64,000 nucleotides of DNA from positions 1-64,000 of the forward strand of contig DEUB01000042.1 in NCBI GenBank assembly GCA_002362385.1. The letters run 5' to 3'. Of the stretch, positions 26,093 through 35,344 are shown in pieces; position 1 is the stretch's first letter; each line of letters begins with the position of its first letter. The notes beneath the pieces were generated by a model. That model ran no database searches. It was not told the DNA's origin and was given only the letters and a program-made list of their open reading frames with translations. The stretch is from Lachnospiraceae bacterium UBA3273. Lineage in GTDB: Bacteria; Bacillota; Clostridia; Lachnospirales; Lachnospiraceae. Position numbers and translations under genes: made by a program.

Positions 26093-26856
26093 AAGGATTG
26101 CTGATCAAAGACTTCTTCTGCCTGAAAAAACAGCTGATCAATTACGGATTTATCATTGCGGGAGTCATTGTCATTTCCGTTATGTTCGTCTTAAGCTATA
26201 ACTTTGGAAATATCCATGCAGGTTTTACGGAAATGGTGGATTCAGGGCAGAATACCGGAGAAAGCATTACCATAATCGCAAGCAACGCCATGCTTTTATT
26301 TATGTTGATCCCCATTGCCTGTACGGGGGATATTACAAACCTGGTCATAGAGGATGAAAAAGCATCCTTTTATAAGGTCGCTTCCGCCCTGCCGGTTTCT
26401 GTTGGCAGGAGGGTGGTGTGCAGATTTATGGCAGGCTATTTATTTATTGTTCTGGGTGCGGCGGTGGACCTGATCCTGAGCGTTATTTTGTCATCCCTGA
26501 CCGATGTCATTTCTTTGGAAAAATATTGCGGCGTCATCATAACCTTTGCATCCGTCATGATGGTGTATATCAGCCTCTTTATTCTGTTCACATATATTCT
26601 GGGAAAGGGAAAAACAACCTATGCGAATATCCTCCCCCTGTTAATCGGATTACTGGTATGTATATGCGTCAGCTTTAACAAGATCAAAGCATTCCTGACG
26701 GATACCGATGATAACGCTTTGATGGATCTGTATAACCGGACAACGGACTTTATGTTTCACAGATCCTATCTTCTTTTGACCGCTGCAATCATTATTTCCG
26801 GCGGCGCTTATTTTACGGCAGTATGCATTGCCAAAAGAAAGCGGGGTGTGGCATAA
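26089..26856 (+). CDS. ABC-2 type permease, first subunit
   Basis: A 255-residue, six-helix membrane protein. The start MKGLLIKDFFCLKKQLINYG is typical of ABC-2 permeases of the YtrC/YtrD type, with a central extracytoplasmic loop (GFTEMVDSGQN). It overlaps the ATPase gene by four bases and the next permease by one, so the three are translated together. The transported compound is unknown. Confidence 0.9.
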   Translation: MKGLLIKDFFCLKKQLINYGFIIAGVIVISVMFVLSYNFGNIHAGFTEMVDSGQNTGESITIIASNAMLLFMLIPIACTGDITNLVIEDEKASFYKVASALPVSVGRRVVCRFMAGYLFIVLGAAVDLILSVILSSLTDVISLEKYCGVIITFASVMMVYISLFILFTYILGKGKTTYANILPLLIGLLVCICVSFNKIKAFLTDTDDNALMDLYNRTTDFMFHRSYLLLTAAIIISGGAYFTAVCIAKRKRGVA

Positions 26857-27656
26857 TGGCAGGACTTTTATATAAGGACTTTGTGGGAATCAAGGGCAGA
26901 CGGCTTTTATGGCTCCTTGCAGGATGCACTCTTATCTTTTTGATCTTAAGATTTCTATTCCCGGGAAATTCGAATGCGGTCATGTCAGGCATCATGACGG
27001 AAAACGAAGCGGGAGAATTGATACGCCTTACAGTCGGAGATTTTCGGGACTCTCTGCTGGTAATGCTGCCTATGCTTTTTATTGTTTGCGGTTTTTTTCT
27101 TCCATCCACATGGACAGCCGCCATCTGCAGGCATGATGAAAAGAATAAGACAAGGCAGTATACCCGGACGCTGCCTCTTGATAAAAATGCGTATATTGCG
27201 TCAAAATACCTATTTATCGGGATTGGCGTCTACCTTCTGTTTTCTCTGGACAACATATGGATCATCATATTTAACAGTGTGGCAGGAAATAACAACAGCA
27301 CGGAGTGCCTCATGGTCCTTTCTCAGTTTTTGATGGGGTTTTGCGGACTTTCACTCGTTCTGGCTTCCATCGAGCTGCCCTTTTTCATAACTTTTGGCGT
27401 GAAAAAAGGAATGCTGGTAAAGACTGCCATTCTGGAGATTGCCGCCTTCTTTGTCATGGCATATCTGTTCTTTGGAAACCTGAAGATATTTGAAAATTTT
27501 AATATTTACACATTTATAAACTGGTGCGAAAACCATCTGGCAGCCATCACGTTTATTTCTATCCTGTCTCCGGTTGCAGAGCTTCTCATTTTCTGGCTCT
27601 CTTACCGGATAACCTGCAGGATCAATCGTAACAGGGAGGTGGAAAGCAATGGATAA
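26856..27656 (+). CDS. ABC-2 type permease, second subunit
   Basis: A 266-residue paralogue of the preceding permease (MAGLLYKDFVGIKGRRLLW opening, six hydrophobic helices). The start is the ATG overlapping the upstream stop as TAATG; an upstream in-frame start would lie inside the neighbour. It likely forms a heterodimeric channel with the first permease. Confidence 0.9.
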   Translation: MAGLLYKDFVGIKGRRLLWLLAGCTLIFLILRFLFPGNSNAVMSGIMTENEAGELIRLTVGDFRDSLLVMLPMLFIVCGFFLPSTWTAAICRHDEKNKTRQYTRTLPLDKNAYIASKYLFIGIGVYLLFSLDNIWIIIFNSVAGNNNSTECLMVLSQFLMGFCGLSLVLASIELPFFITFGVKKGMLVKTAILEIAAFFVMAYLFFGNLKIFENFNIYTFINWCENHLAAITFISILSPVAELLIFWLSYRITCRINRNREVESNG

Positions 27657-28554
27657 AACACTGGAAAGCAAGAGGCTTTTTATCTACCTGGCTTTTGCAT
27701 TCGGATTGACTTGGATAGTCTTTTTCCCCTACATTCTTATGGGAAATATCTGGATGAAAGACGGGGTTCTTTCCGGCATGGACCAGTTTGTATGCCTTGG
27801 AATGCTTATGCCCGCTTTAGCGGCGTTACTTACAAGATATGTTACCAAAGAGGGCTTTGCTGTTACAGGTAAGGACTCCCTGCTTTTAGGAATCTCCTTC
27901 CGGGACGGAAAATGGTTTTATTTTGTGCTGGCAATTGTTCTTCCGTGGATTTATTTTGAACTGGGTTATGTACTCACGCTTCTGCTTTCGCCGGGCGCTT
28001 TCGATACCGCCTATCCGGCAGTTTTGGAGATTGCAGACCGGGAGCGTGCCGTTATCTTTTTCCAGCCGCTGGCCATGATGGTTTCCGGCGTCATTACTTC
28101 CTTTGCCGCCTTTGGCGAAGAAGCCGGGTGGAGAGGATATATGATGCCCAAAATGATAAAGCTCTGGGGAATAAAAAAAGCGATCGTCATCGGCGGGATC
28201 ATCTGGGGCATATGGCACTGGCCCTTGACCACTATAGGGCACAATTTCGGCCGCAGCTATTTCGGTTATCCTTTTACAGGCTTCGGGGCAATGTGTATCA
28301 TGTGCATATTTATGGGCATTATTCTTACCTTTGTTACCTATAAATCAGGCTCCATATGGCCCGCCGCATTTCTCCATGCGGTCAATAATTCATCGCCGTC
28401 CATTCTCCGGTATTTTACCAATGAAAGTAAAATCACGGGATGGAAAGCAGACAGCGTGGCTTCCACTTTGATCCAGCTTCTGCCGATGATAGTCATCAGC
28501 GTTTTTATGTTTATGAAATTGTTGAAATGTGAAAAATTGAAACCAAAGGCCTGA
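27649..28554 (+). CDS. CPBP (CAAX protease/bacteriocin-processing) family membrane protease
   Basis: A 301-residue multi-helix membrane protein. The CPBP motifs EEAGWRGYMM (motif 1, catalytic glutamates and Arg), the HW motif in IWGIWHWPLTT, and FLHAVNN (motif 3) are all present, so a glutamic-type intramembrane protease is expected. CPBP proteins often accompany bacteriocin or antimicrobial-resistance loci. It is the last gene of the YtrA operon, with an 8-base overlap, suggesting self-immunity or envelope protection (inference). Confidence 0.93.
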   Translation: MDKTLESKRLFIYLAFAFGLTWIVFFPYILMGNIWMKDGVLSGMDQFVCLGMLMPALAALLTRYVTKEGFAVTGKDSLLLGISFRDGKWFYFVLAIVLPWIYFELGYVLTLLLSPGAFDTAYPAVLEIADRERAVIFFQPLAMMVSGVITSFAAFGEEAGWRGYMMPKMIKLWGIKKAIVIGGIIWGIWHWPLTTIGHNFGRSYFGYPFTGFGAMCIMCIFMGIILTFVTYKSGSIWPAAFLHAVNNSSPSILRYFTNESKITGWKADSVASTLIQLLPMIVISVFMFMKLLKCEKLKPKA

Positions 28555-28583
28555 TAAAGTTAAAGCATTGTTTATAAAATAGT

Positions 28584-28617
28584 TATGGCAGAGGGACATA
28601 GAGGCTCCTCTGCCATA
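28584..28617. terminator. Hairpin after the YtrA operon
   Basis: Eleven-pair stem TATGGCAGAGG / CCTCTGCCATA between convergent genes. There is no strong U-tract on the plus strand, so termination is probable but not certain. Confidence 0.5.
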
Positions 28618-28680
28618 TTGACAGCAATTTTCTTTCATCCATTTTTATTGTTCCGTCCTGGCTGAAAACAAAAAATATTC

Positions 28681-28989
28681 TTATAATCTGTACATACAGG
28701 TATCGTAATACTCCTTAAATCCATACTTTGCATACAGACCCTGTGCGTCTCTTGTCAGGGCGACGCCAAACTGCCCTTTCAGTTTTTCTTCACATTCCAC
28801 AATATATGCAATCATCTTTTTCCCAAGCCCTATGCCTCTGTATTGTTCGTCCACAATGACGTCCTCCAGGCAATACAGGGTTGCGTAATCCGTAATGACC
28901 CTGGCAAAAGCAGCCAGGTTTCCATTATTCAAATCCACGATTCCGTAGCAGACTGAATTTTGAATGGACCTTTGTATCAGCTCCCGCAA
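28681..28989 (-). CDS. GNAT acetyltransferase, N-terminally shortened
   Basis: A 102-residue protein with the acetyl-CoA core of the GNAT fold: VDEQYRGIGLGKKMI (Q/RxxGxG/A loop) and LYAKYGFKEYY. Relatives of this type (about 135 residues) have some 35 additional N-terminal residues, including the first beta strand and helix, missing here. A stop codon lies three codons before the TTG at 28989. An ATG with GGAGAG upstream (about 29000) lies in another frame, and removing one base near the start would join MKEF to RELIQ. It may be a short functional enzyme or a decayed gene. Confidence 0.55.
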   Translation of the reverse strand: MRELIQRSIQNSVCYGIVDLNNGNLAAFARVITDYATLYCLEDVIVDEQYRGIGLGKKMIAYIVECEEKLKGQFGVALTRDAQGLYAKYGFKEYYDTCMYRL

Positions 28990-29014
28990 ACTCTTTCATA
29001 TGCACGCACTCTCC

Positions 29015-29419
29015 TTATTTATTTTCCATAAGCTTCTTTCTCAGTTTCTCCGCCACGGCATCCGAACATTCCTTTTCCCCTTCCGGATATATAAAACCGA
29101 ATCCGTCATTTTCATAACGTGGAAACACATGAAAGTGCGCATGACCGAAATCACAGAACCTGCCGCCGTTTTGCATGATGCTGTATCCATCCGTTCCATA
29201 TAACTCACGTAATGCGTTCACAACTTTTTGAGCTGTTTGTATCACATCTAGTAACATTACCTCCGGTATTTTATCAATGGAAGCCTCATGCACTTTGGGA
29301 ACAATTAATACATGTCCCTCGTGGATGGGTTCAATATCCAAAAAAGCGATGACATTTTCGCTTTCATATACAATCCGGGCTGATGCCTCTCTGTCTATGA
29401 TCCTGCAAAATTCACACAT
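29015..29419 (-). CDS. HIT-family nucleotide hydrolase/transferase
   Basis: A 134-residue histidine-triad protein. It starts MCEFCRII (a CxxC zinc-type lead) and has HEGHVLIVPKVH and the catalytic triad HAHFHVFPR near residue 100. Such proteins hydrolyse AMP-linked nucleotides (Fhit/HinT-like). AAAGGAG precedes the ATG. It ends 25 bases before the GNAT reading frame, and the two may share a transcript. Confidence 0.93.
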   Translation of the reverse strand: MCEFCRIIDREASARIVYESENVIAFLDIEPIHEGHVLIVPKVHEASIDKIPEVMLLDVIQTAQKVVNALRELYGTDGYSIMQNGGRFCDFGHAHFHVFPRYENDGFGFIYPEGEKECSDAVAEKLRKKLMENK

Positions 29420-29541
29420 GGCGGTTCTCCTTTCATTCCGGCTGCTATTTTTCGTTTAACCCGTCTTTCAGCGCTTTTTGTCCGGTTTAATCGGACTATT
29501 GCGTACATTATATCATATAGTCCGGTATCCATTAAAGAAAA

Positions 29542-29721
29542 TCATTCCATAGTCTCCACAATATCCTTGATATTAAAAGTCAAAAATCTTACCGTGGATC
29601 CTGTATTTTTTAATTCTATTTTTCCCCGCGGTTGGCAAAATATTGAAAAATCCCCTTCCTTCTTATATAATAGGTTCAGGATTTGACATTGCGTGGAAAG
29701 TTCCTTATAAAGCTTTTTCAT
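29542..29721 (-). CDS. Small hypothetical protein
   Basis: A 59-residue reading frame beginning MKKLYKELS, with AAAGGAA 11 bases upstream and a plausible basic/hydrophobic composition. Its 5' end lies just upstream of the divergent glycosyltransferase gene, so its promoter would lie within that gene. I recognise no family, and coding status is uncertain. Confidence 0.4.
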   Translation of the reverse strand: MKKLYKELSTQCQILNLLYKKEGDFSIFCQPRGKIELKNTGSTVRFLTFNIKDIVETME

Positions 29722-29759
29722 GATAATTCTTTCCTTTAGAAAAACAAGGCGGAAAATCA

Positions 29760-30803
29760 ATGTCCGAAAAAATATTTGACGTATCAGTCGTCATTCCCGT
29801 ATACAACATGGAAGCTTATCTGGACCGGTGTGTAAAAAGCGTTCTTGCCCAGACCCTTCAAAATATAGAGATCATCCTGGTAGATGACGGCGGAAGGGAC
29901 CGTTCTGTTACCATGTGCGACGATTATGCCGCCGCTTATCCCGGAAAGATCCGTGTCCTTCACAAGGAAAACGGCGGACTGACTTCTGCCTGGAAGGCCG
30001 GAAGCAACCTTGCAAAGGGACGTTATATCGGCTATGTGGACAGCGACGATTTTATTCTCCCGGATATGTATGAGAGAATGTTTACCCGCATTGAAGAGGA
30101 AGATGCAGATATTGCCTGTTGCGGCCTGCACCATATTTATGAGGACGGCAATCATGAGGAATGGGACGACCAGATGGATTTCCCCACAGATGTATTTGAA
30201 CCTGCTGCCTTAGAAAAAGAAATGTTTCCCGTACTCATTAACGACGGCAGTTTCATGGGCAGAAAGCTCCATCCCAACCGTGTAACCAAGTTAGTCAGGA
30301 CTTCTCTTGTACAGAAAAACCTTCCTCTGTGCAGCGATGAGGTTTCTATCGGCGAAGATTTCCAGTTTTCCCTCTGCATGTTTTTAGACGCCAAAAAAGT
30401 AGTGGTTTTAAAGGATTATTTCCCTTACTATTATTACATGAACAACAGTTCCATGACTATGAAGTATGACAGTCATTATATGGAAAAAATCAAGATTTTA
30501 AATAAAAATCTGCTGCGGATCAGCAAAGAGAAGGGCGGCTATGATTTCAGCACACAGATCTGGAATGATTTTCTATGTCTGACCGTTCTTCACATAAAAG
30601 GCGGCATTTACAAAAAGAAAAAAGCCCCCTATAAAGAGCATAAAAGCGACATGAAATCAATCTGCCATGACCCGGACGTACTTCATGCCTTAAAGGTATA
30701 TGATATGCCGCAGCTTACTATAGCGGAAAAGCTGTTTCTGTTTTTTATGAAGCATCATATGTATCTGGCTATTTTTCTTGCGGTACGAATTTATTTCCGT
30801 TAA
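29760..30803 (+). CDS. Family 2 glycosyltransferase
   Basis: A 347-residue GT-A enzyme with VSVVIPVYNMEAYLDRCV at the start, nucleotide-sugar motif LVDDGG (one G where S is common), ENGGL, and the metal-binding DSDD (about 96-99). A membrane-proximal C-terminal helix pair suggests cell-surface polysaccharide synthesis. It is 75 bases upstream of a very large membrane protein that may act in the same pathway. Confidence 0.93.
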   Translation: MSEKIFDVSVVIPVYNMEAYLDRCVKSVLAQTLQNIEIILVDDGGRDRSVTMCDDYAAAYPGKIRVLHKENGGLTSAWKAGSNLAKGRYIGYVDSDDFILPDMYERMFTRIEEEDADIACCGLHHIYEDGNHEEWDDQMDFPTDVFEPAALEKEMFPVLINDGSFMGRKLHPNRVTKLVRTSLVQKNLPLCSDEVSIGEDFQFSLCMFLDAKKVVVLKDYFPYYYYMNNSSMTMKYDSHYMEKIKILNKNLLRISKEKGGYDFSTQIWNDFLCLTVLHIKGGIYKKKKAPYKEHKSDMKSICHDPDVLHALKVYDMPQLTIAEKLFLFFMKHHMYLAIFLAVRIYFR

Positions 30804-30878
30804 CAGAACATCCGTCCAGCTTAACCTGTGCTCTTTAGAGTATTGTTCACTGAAATAGGTAAAGGAAGCTCTTTGAAA

Positions 30879-33878
30879 ATGAGTCAAAACACAAATGACA
30901 AGAAAAATATCATATCAGGAACTCATGCCGGGAATCCGGGGAAGGGACTGCCCCTCCCGGTAGTTTTTATTCTGCCCTGCATTTTGATCTTTATCCTCTA
31001 TCTTCTGTTTAAGGATCATTACTTTGAAGGCTTTTCCCGGATGTCTGATCTGATCATCGACCAGGTTGCCATGGACGGCAGCAACAAAACCGGAGAATGG
31101 GAATTTTTCTGGGGACTGCTCTGGCTCGGGTGCTTTTGTATTTTAGGACTGTTTCTGGCCGGAAGAAGCCCCTTTGCCCCTAAGCGTAAGTCTCATACCC
31201 CCGTTTTATCGGCTTCACAGCCCTCATCCGCACGGGATCTGTCTTATTCATGGAATTTTTCTTATTCCTTTGAAGAGGTCCCTCTTTTATTAAAATGCGC
31301 TTTATGCTTTTTCCCCCCTGCCATACAACTGATATGCTATGGAAAAGTTTCCCTGTATCTCTGGCTTTTTTCCCTTATCTTTGCCCTTTTGATCATTATT
31401 TTAAAAAAGGACTGTGCAAAAGGGATTTCATTATTCCTCTTTCTTTACTTTGATGTCCACGTCATCAATCTGGTTTCGTCATTTTTTACCGGAAAATATC
31501 TTCACTCGGATTTATTGATATTCGGGGCCGCGGCCCTTATCTTTCTTTTTGCACTCCTGTTTTATTTTCATTTTTACGGGGTATTTGATAAGATTTTTTT
31601 TATAAGCCAGCTTCCCCTCCCCCTTTTATTGATCCTGTATCTGAAAAATTCCTACAGCTATCAAGGACAGATCCTGCATCTTTCCTTCCCCAAAGCGTAT
31701 CTGATCTTTATAGCCGGCTTAATACTTGCCCTGTACGCAGGCTTTTTTCTTCAACATCATTTTTCTAACCTATCCGGTAAAGATCCGAAGCCTTTTGCCT
31801 TCGTTTCTTCGGCAGTTTCCGTTTTTTTATACGGTTCCTATATACCCCCGGCCTTAATCATCCCTACGGATATGCACCATTACGGCGAACAGATGCTTCC
31901 GTGGCAGCAGATCTTTGTTTTGGGAAATTCCCCTTACGAAGACTATTTTCCGGTATCGGGATTATTTCCTGTGTTAGCCGGCGGTATCAATCAATTATTT
32001 TTCCATGGGAAGGCCTCTTCCTACAGCGCCGCCTTTGTCATACTATTTGTTTTGTTTGCAGTACTCTCAGTTGTCATGATATCTTTTCATGTAAAAGGGG
32101 AATGGGCGCTTCTTTTTGCCTTTCTCTTCCATATGCCCGTTTACTGCCGGACGTGGGTCATCCTGCCTGTGCTGCTTCTGCTTTTGCATCCTGTTGTCCT
32201 TCGTAACAAAAGGCGCTTTTTGTATCTTTATGTTTTCTGCGGTTTTTTAAGCGGGCTTTACTATCCCCTGTTCGGCCTGGCGCTCATTGTTGCCGGAATG
32301 CCCTTTGCACTTTTCTGCCTGTTCTCCTTTTTTAAGGAGAGAGAAATAAAAGCAGAACTTTTGAAAAAATCATTTTACCCGGAAACGCTCATTCTTTTTC
32401 TCCCCATCATTTTATCCGTTCCCATGTTGATAAAAATGGCGTCCCATATCCTGACCTATTCCGGCCAGACCCTTCTCGCCGACGGATTGTCCTTAAGTTC
32501 CGTATCCGTTCCCGAATGGTTTATGCCTTATTTATCCTCCTTTGAAAAGATCAGATCCGGGACTTACTATGCCCTCCGCTTTTTAGGCCCTATGCTCCCT
32601 GTCTGGCTTTTTCTTCTACTGTTTTTGTCCTTTTACTACAAAAACAAGGATAAAAAGCCTTACCACCTGCCTGCTTTTCTGGGACTGTCCGCAGGGTTTC
32701 TCATCCTTCCCGTATGCTATACATACACTTTGGTCATTATGGATGAGACCTGGGTCAGCAGACTGTTTTCCCGCAGCAGCCACATTTACCTTTGGATATT
32801 AGGCATCTTTCTTCCCATCCTTATTATCCGATTCGGAAGACAGATCTTCCAAAAGGAAACATCTGCCGCAGTCTGTATCGCTTTTTCCTTGAGCATTCCT
32901 TTTCTTACCTTTTATCAAATGGGGGATTACCAGTTCCCTTCTTTAGACGGAACCACAAACGCGGACTGCGCATGTGTAGGGGAATACACGGCTAACCTCC
33001 TGCCCTTTTCCGTCTCTCCTTCGGCCCTTTCCGTTACCGAAGAGGATGCCGCCTGTTTTCCCTCCTTAGGATACGGATTTATGGAAAACAGCGTGAAGGA
33101 ACGTCTTTATGAATATGGCGAAAACCTGAAAATCCTTCGCAATGCAGATAAGGATTTGAAGATCCTGGCACTGGATAAGCTGCAGATGTACTATTTTCTC
33201 TTAAATGAGAGCGCCCTCTATTCGGGAAAGGTTTCCCTTGCCAAGAGCAGGGGCGCGGCAGACGCGGTAATCGCCCTTATTGACGAACACACTGTTATCG
33301 GAAGCGACTTAAGCCCCTTAAATAATTACTACATTTACCGTGAATTATTGATAAGAGGCTACGCTTATGACAGCCGTACAGAGTTCTATCTTCCAAAAGC
33401 CCTTTATATTTCCATGTACGGAGAAGAAAGTTATGCCTCCGCAGACCTTTCCGATTCTCCCTGGGCGGCTCCCCTTTATATGAGTAAATGTCCTCTGTCT
33501 CTGGGACACAGCCTGGAAGATCTGAACGCTTCTGCCCTCATTACCTCTGACGGACCTTCAGAATTTCTTTATGCTGAAATCAATACGGACGCATTAAGGG
33601 CGCACTTTGGCAGCACACTGAACGAGGACACCATCATTACCATCAGCTGGGAAGGAAAAAGCTGCCTTCTGACCGATCTGGGAGACGGAACCTTACTGCT
33701 TCCCTTAGCTTCCAACAGCGACTGGGCAACAGGAAATTACAGCCGGGTATTTATCAGTTTATATGATGAAACCAGACCGGTCATGGAAATAGATGATAAG
33801 ATTCCATTAAAGGAAGCAAGCGATTACTTACAATATTATTCTTTAAGGGACGCCCCACAGACAGTGAAGCGTGAATAA
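30879..33878 (+). CDS. Large polytopic membrane protein, possible GT-C type glycosyltransferase
   Basis: A 999-residue protein: about 16 transmembrane helices over residues 25-720, then a soluble C-terminal region of about 280 residues with alpha/beta character. After the central helices an extracytoplasmic loop carries PTDMHHYGEQMLPW, resembling the acidic/His loop motif of GT-C enzymes that use polyprenyl-linked sugars. This is inference; I cannot name the family. The ATG at 30879 is taken as the start, but TTG two codons earlier sits better relative to AAAGGAAG. It probably forms an operon with the preceding GT2 gene. Confidence 0.75.
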   Translation: MSQNTNDKKNIISGTHAGNPGKGLPLPVVFILPCILIFILYLLFKDHYFEGFSRMSDLIIDQVAMDGSNKTGEWEFFWGLLWLGCFCILGLFLAGRSPFAPKRKSHTPVLSASQPSSARDLSYSWNFSYSFEEVPLLLKCALCFFPPAIQLICYGKVSLYLWLFSLIFALLIIILKKDCAKGISLFLFLYFDVHVINLVSSFFTGKYLHSDLLIFGAAALIFLFALLFYFHFYGVFDKIFFISQLPLPLLLILYLKNSYSYQGQILHLSFPKAYLIFIAGLILALYAGFFLQHHFSNLSGKDPKPFAFVSSAVSVFLYGSYIPPALIIPTDMHHYGEQMLPWQQIFVLGNSPYEDYFPVSGLFPVLAGGINQLFFHGKASSYSAAFVILFVLFAVLSVVMISFHVKGEWALLFAFLFHMPVYCRTWVILPVLLLLLHPVVLRNKRRFLYLYVFCGFLSGLYYPLFGLALIVAGMPFALFCLFSFFKEREIKAELLKKSFYPETLILFLPIILSVPMLIKMASHILTYSGQTLLADGLSLSSVSVPEWFMPYLSSFEKIRSGTYYALRFLGPMLPVWLFLLLFLSFYYKNKDKKPYHLPAFLGLSAGFLILPVCYTYTLVIMDETWVSRLFSRSSHIYLWILGIFLPILIIRFGRQIFQKETSAAVCIAFSLSIPFLTFYQMGDYQFPSLDGTTNADCACVGEYTANLLPFSVSPSALSVTEEDAACFPSLGYGFMENSVKERLYEYGENLKILRNADKDLKILALDKLQMYYFLLNESALYSGKVSLAKSRGAADAVIALIDEHTVIGSDLSPLNNYYIYRELLIRGYAYDSRTEFYLPKALYISMYGEESYASADLSDSPWAAPLYMSKCPLSLGHSLEDLNASALITSDGPSEFLYAEINTDALRAHFGSTLNEDTIITISWEGKSCLLTDLGDGTLLLPLASNSDWATGNYSRVFISLYDETRPVMEIDDKIPLKEASDYLQYYSLRDAPQTVKRE

Positions 33879-33921
33879 TCCCTGACTGCTTTGCCTAAAA
33901 TGATAACAGGAGGACAATAAA

Positions 33922-35274
33922 ATGCCAAATACAACTACCCGAAAATCAGACCAAAACATCCGGAAACAGGGGGCCGATGCTGCCATTGAAGCTTTATCCG
34001 AACTGATTGGCGAGGCTCATTCGCCCTATCACTGCTGCCTGTATTGCCGTGACCGCTTAAAGGACTCCGGCTTTCAGGAATTAAAGCTGACCGAACCCTT
34101 TGCCGTAAAACCGGGGGGCAGGTATTATATCAACGTTTATGACAGCACCTGCATCGCATTTACCGTGGGAAAGGATGTCCTGCCCAAAAAGTCCGTTTCA
34201 CGGCTTCGTATGCTGACCGCCCACACAGACTGGCCCACTTTTCTCATAAAGCCCGATCCTGAAATCTCCTCCGACAGATACGGCAAACTGAATACCGAGC
34301 CTTACGGCGGAGCTGTTTATGCCAGCTGGCTTGACCGTCCTTTGGGGATTGCAGGAAAGGTATGTCTAAAAGGAAAAGATCCCTTCCACCCCATCACAAA
34401 ACTTGTTGATTCCAAAGGACCTGTGGCTGTCATTCCCGGCCTTGCCATTCATATGAACCAGAAGGTCAATGACGAATTGAAACTGAATCCCCAGCTTCAT
34501 ATGCTGCCCCTTCTTTTCCTCAATAAAGACGGGGAGAGCCACAAGGACTTCTTTCTTTCCTATCTGGGACAGTTAGCAGAGGCTTCCCCGGATAAGATAC
34601 TGGACTATGAAATCTGCCTGTATAATGCCGATGATGGGGCTTATGCTGGTATCCATAAAGAACTGTTTTCTTCTCCACGCATTGACAACTGTTCCGGCGT
34701 TCATGCTGCTCTGGAGGCCATTTTAAAAGCAGACACTAAGGGAAATCAAATCTGCGTATCCGCTTTCTATCATAACGAGGAAATCGGCAGTTCCACCAAG
34801 CAGGGAGCCGACTCAGGACTGACCATGGGTATTCTGGAACGGCTCTTTGAAAATCTTGGCTTTGAAAAGGAAGGAATTTGCTGTACCATAAACGGCGGAC
34901 TTTGCCTTTCTTTGGACGTTGCCCATGCAATGCATCCCGGCTATCCTGACAAAAATGATTTAACAAACCACCTATGCTTAGGAGACGGCGTTGCCCTGAA
35001 GCTTTCCGCAAGGCAGGCATATGCAACGGATTCTTACTATGTGAGCATCATACAATCCCTTTGCGATGAGCATAATATTCCCTACGCCAAATATGTGAAC
35101 CGTTCGGATATCCGCGGCGGCTCCACCTTGGGAAGCATCAGCTCCGCAAAATTAAGCATCCCCTGCGTGGATGCAGGCGTCCCCCTCTTATCCATGCACT
35201 CTGCAAGAGAACTGATGGCTTGCAGGGACCAGGAGGCACTTTGCAGACTGGCAGAAGCCTTATTTGCGGAATAA
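33922..35274 (+). CDS. M18-family aminopeptidase (aspartyl aminopeptidase type)
   Basis: A 450-residue di-zinc exopeptidase: first ligand in LTAHTDWPTFLIKP, DNCSGVHAALEAI (bridging Asp), and HNEEIGSSTKQGADS (catalytic Glu pair). It ends with the HSARELMA ligand segment. M18 enzymes remove N-terminal Asp/Glu or neutral residues in the cytoplasm. It has a strong AGGAGG site and a terminator right after, so it is probably its own unit or the end of the glycosyltransferase operon. Confidence 0.95.
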   Translation: MPNTTTRKSDQNIRKQGADAAIEALSELIGEAHSPYHCCLYCRDRLKDSGFQELKLTEPFAVKPGGRYYINVYDSTCIAFTVGKDVLPKKSVSRLRMLTAHTDWPTFLIKPDPEISSDRYGKLNTEPYGGAVYASWLDRPLGIAGKVCLKGKDPFHPITKLVDSKGPVAVIPGLAIHMNQKVNDELKLNPQLHMLPLLFLNKDGESHKDFFLSYLGQLAEASPDKILDYEICLYNADDGAYAGIHKELFSSPRIDNCSGVHAALEAILKADTKGNQICVSAFYHNEEIGSSTKQGADSGLTMGILERLFENLGFEKEGICCTINGGLCLSLDVAHAMHPGYPDKNDLTNHLCLGDGVALKLSARQAYATDSYYVSIIQSLCDEHNIPYAKYVNRSDIRGGSTLGSISSAKLSIPCVDAGVPLLSMHSARELMACRDQEALCRLAEALFAE

Positions 35275-35281
35275 GAGGAAA

Positions 35282-35319
35282 AAGGAACTGTTACCCACCG
35301 ACAACAGTTCCTTTTTTAC
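35282..35319 (+). terminator. Terminator after the M18 peptidase gene
   Basis: AAGGAACTGTT / AACAGTTCCTT stem with a short loop followed by TTTTTT, 8 bases past the stop codon. Confidence 0.88.
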
Positions 35320-35344
35320 TTTCAATCCATTCTCTTATTTCTCA

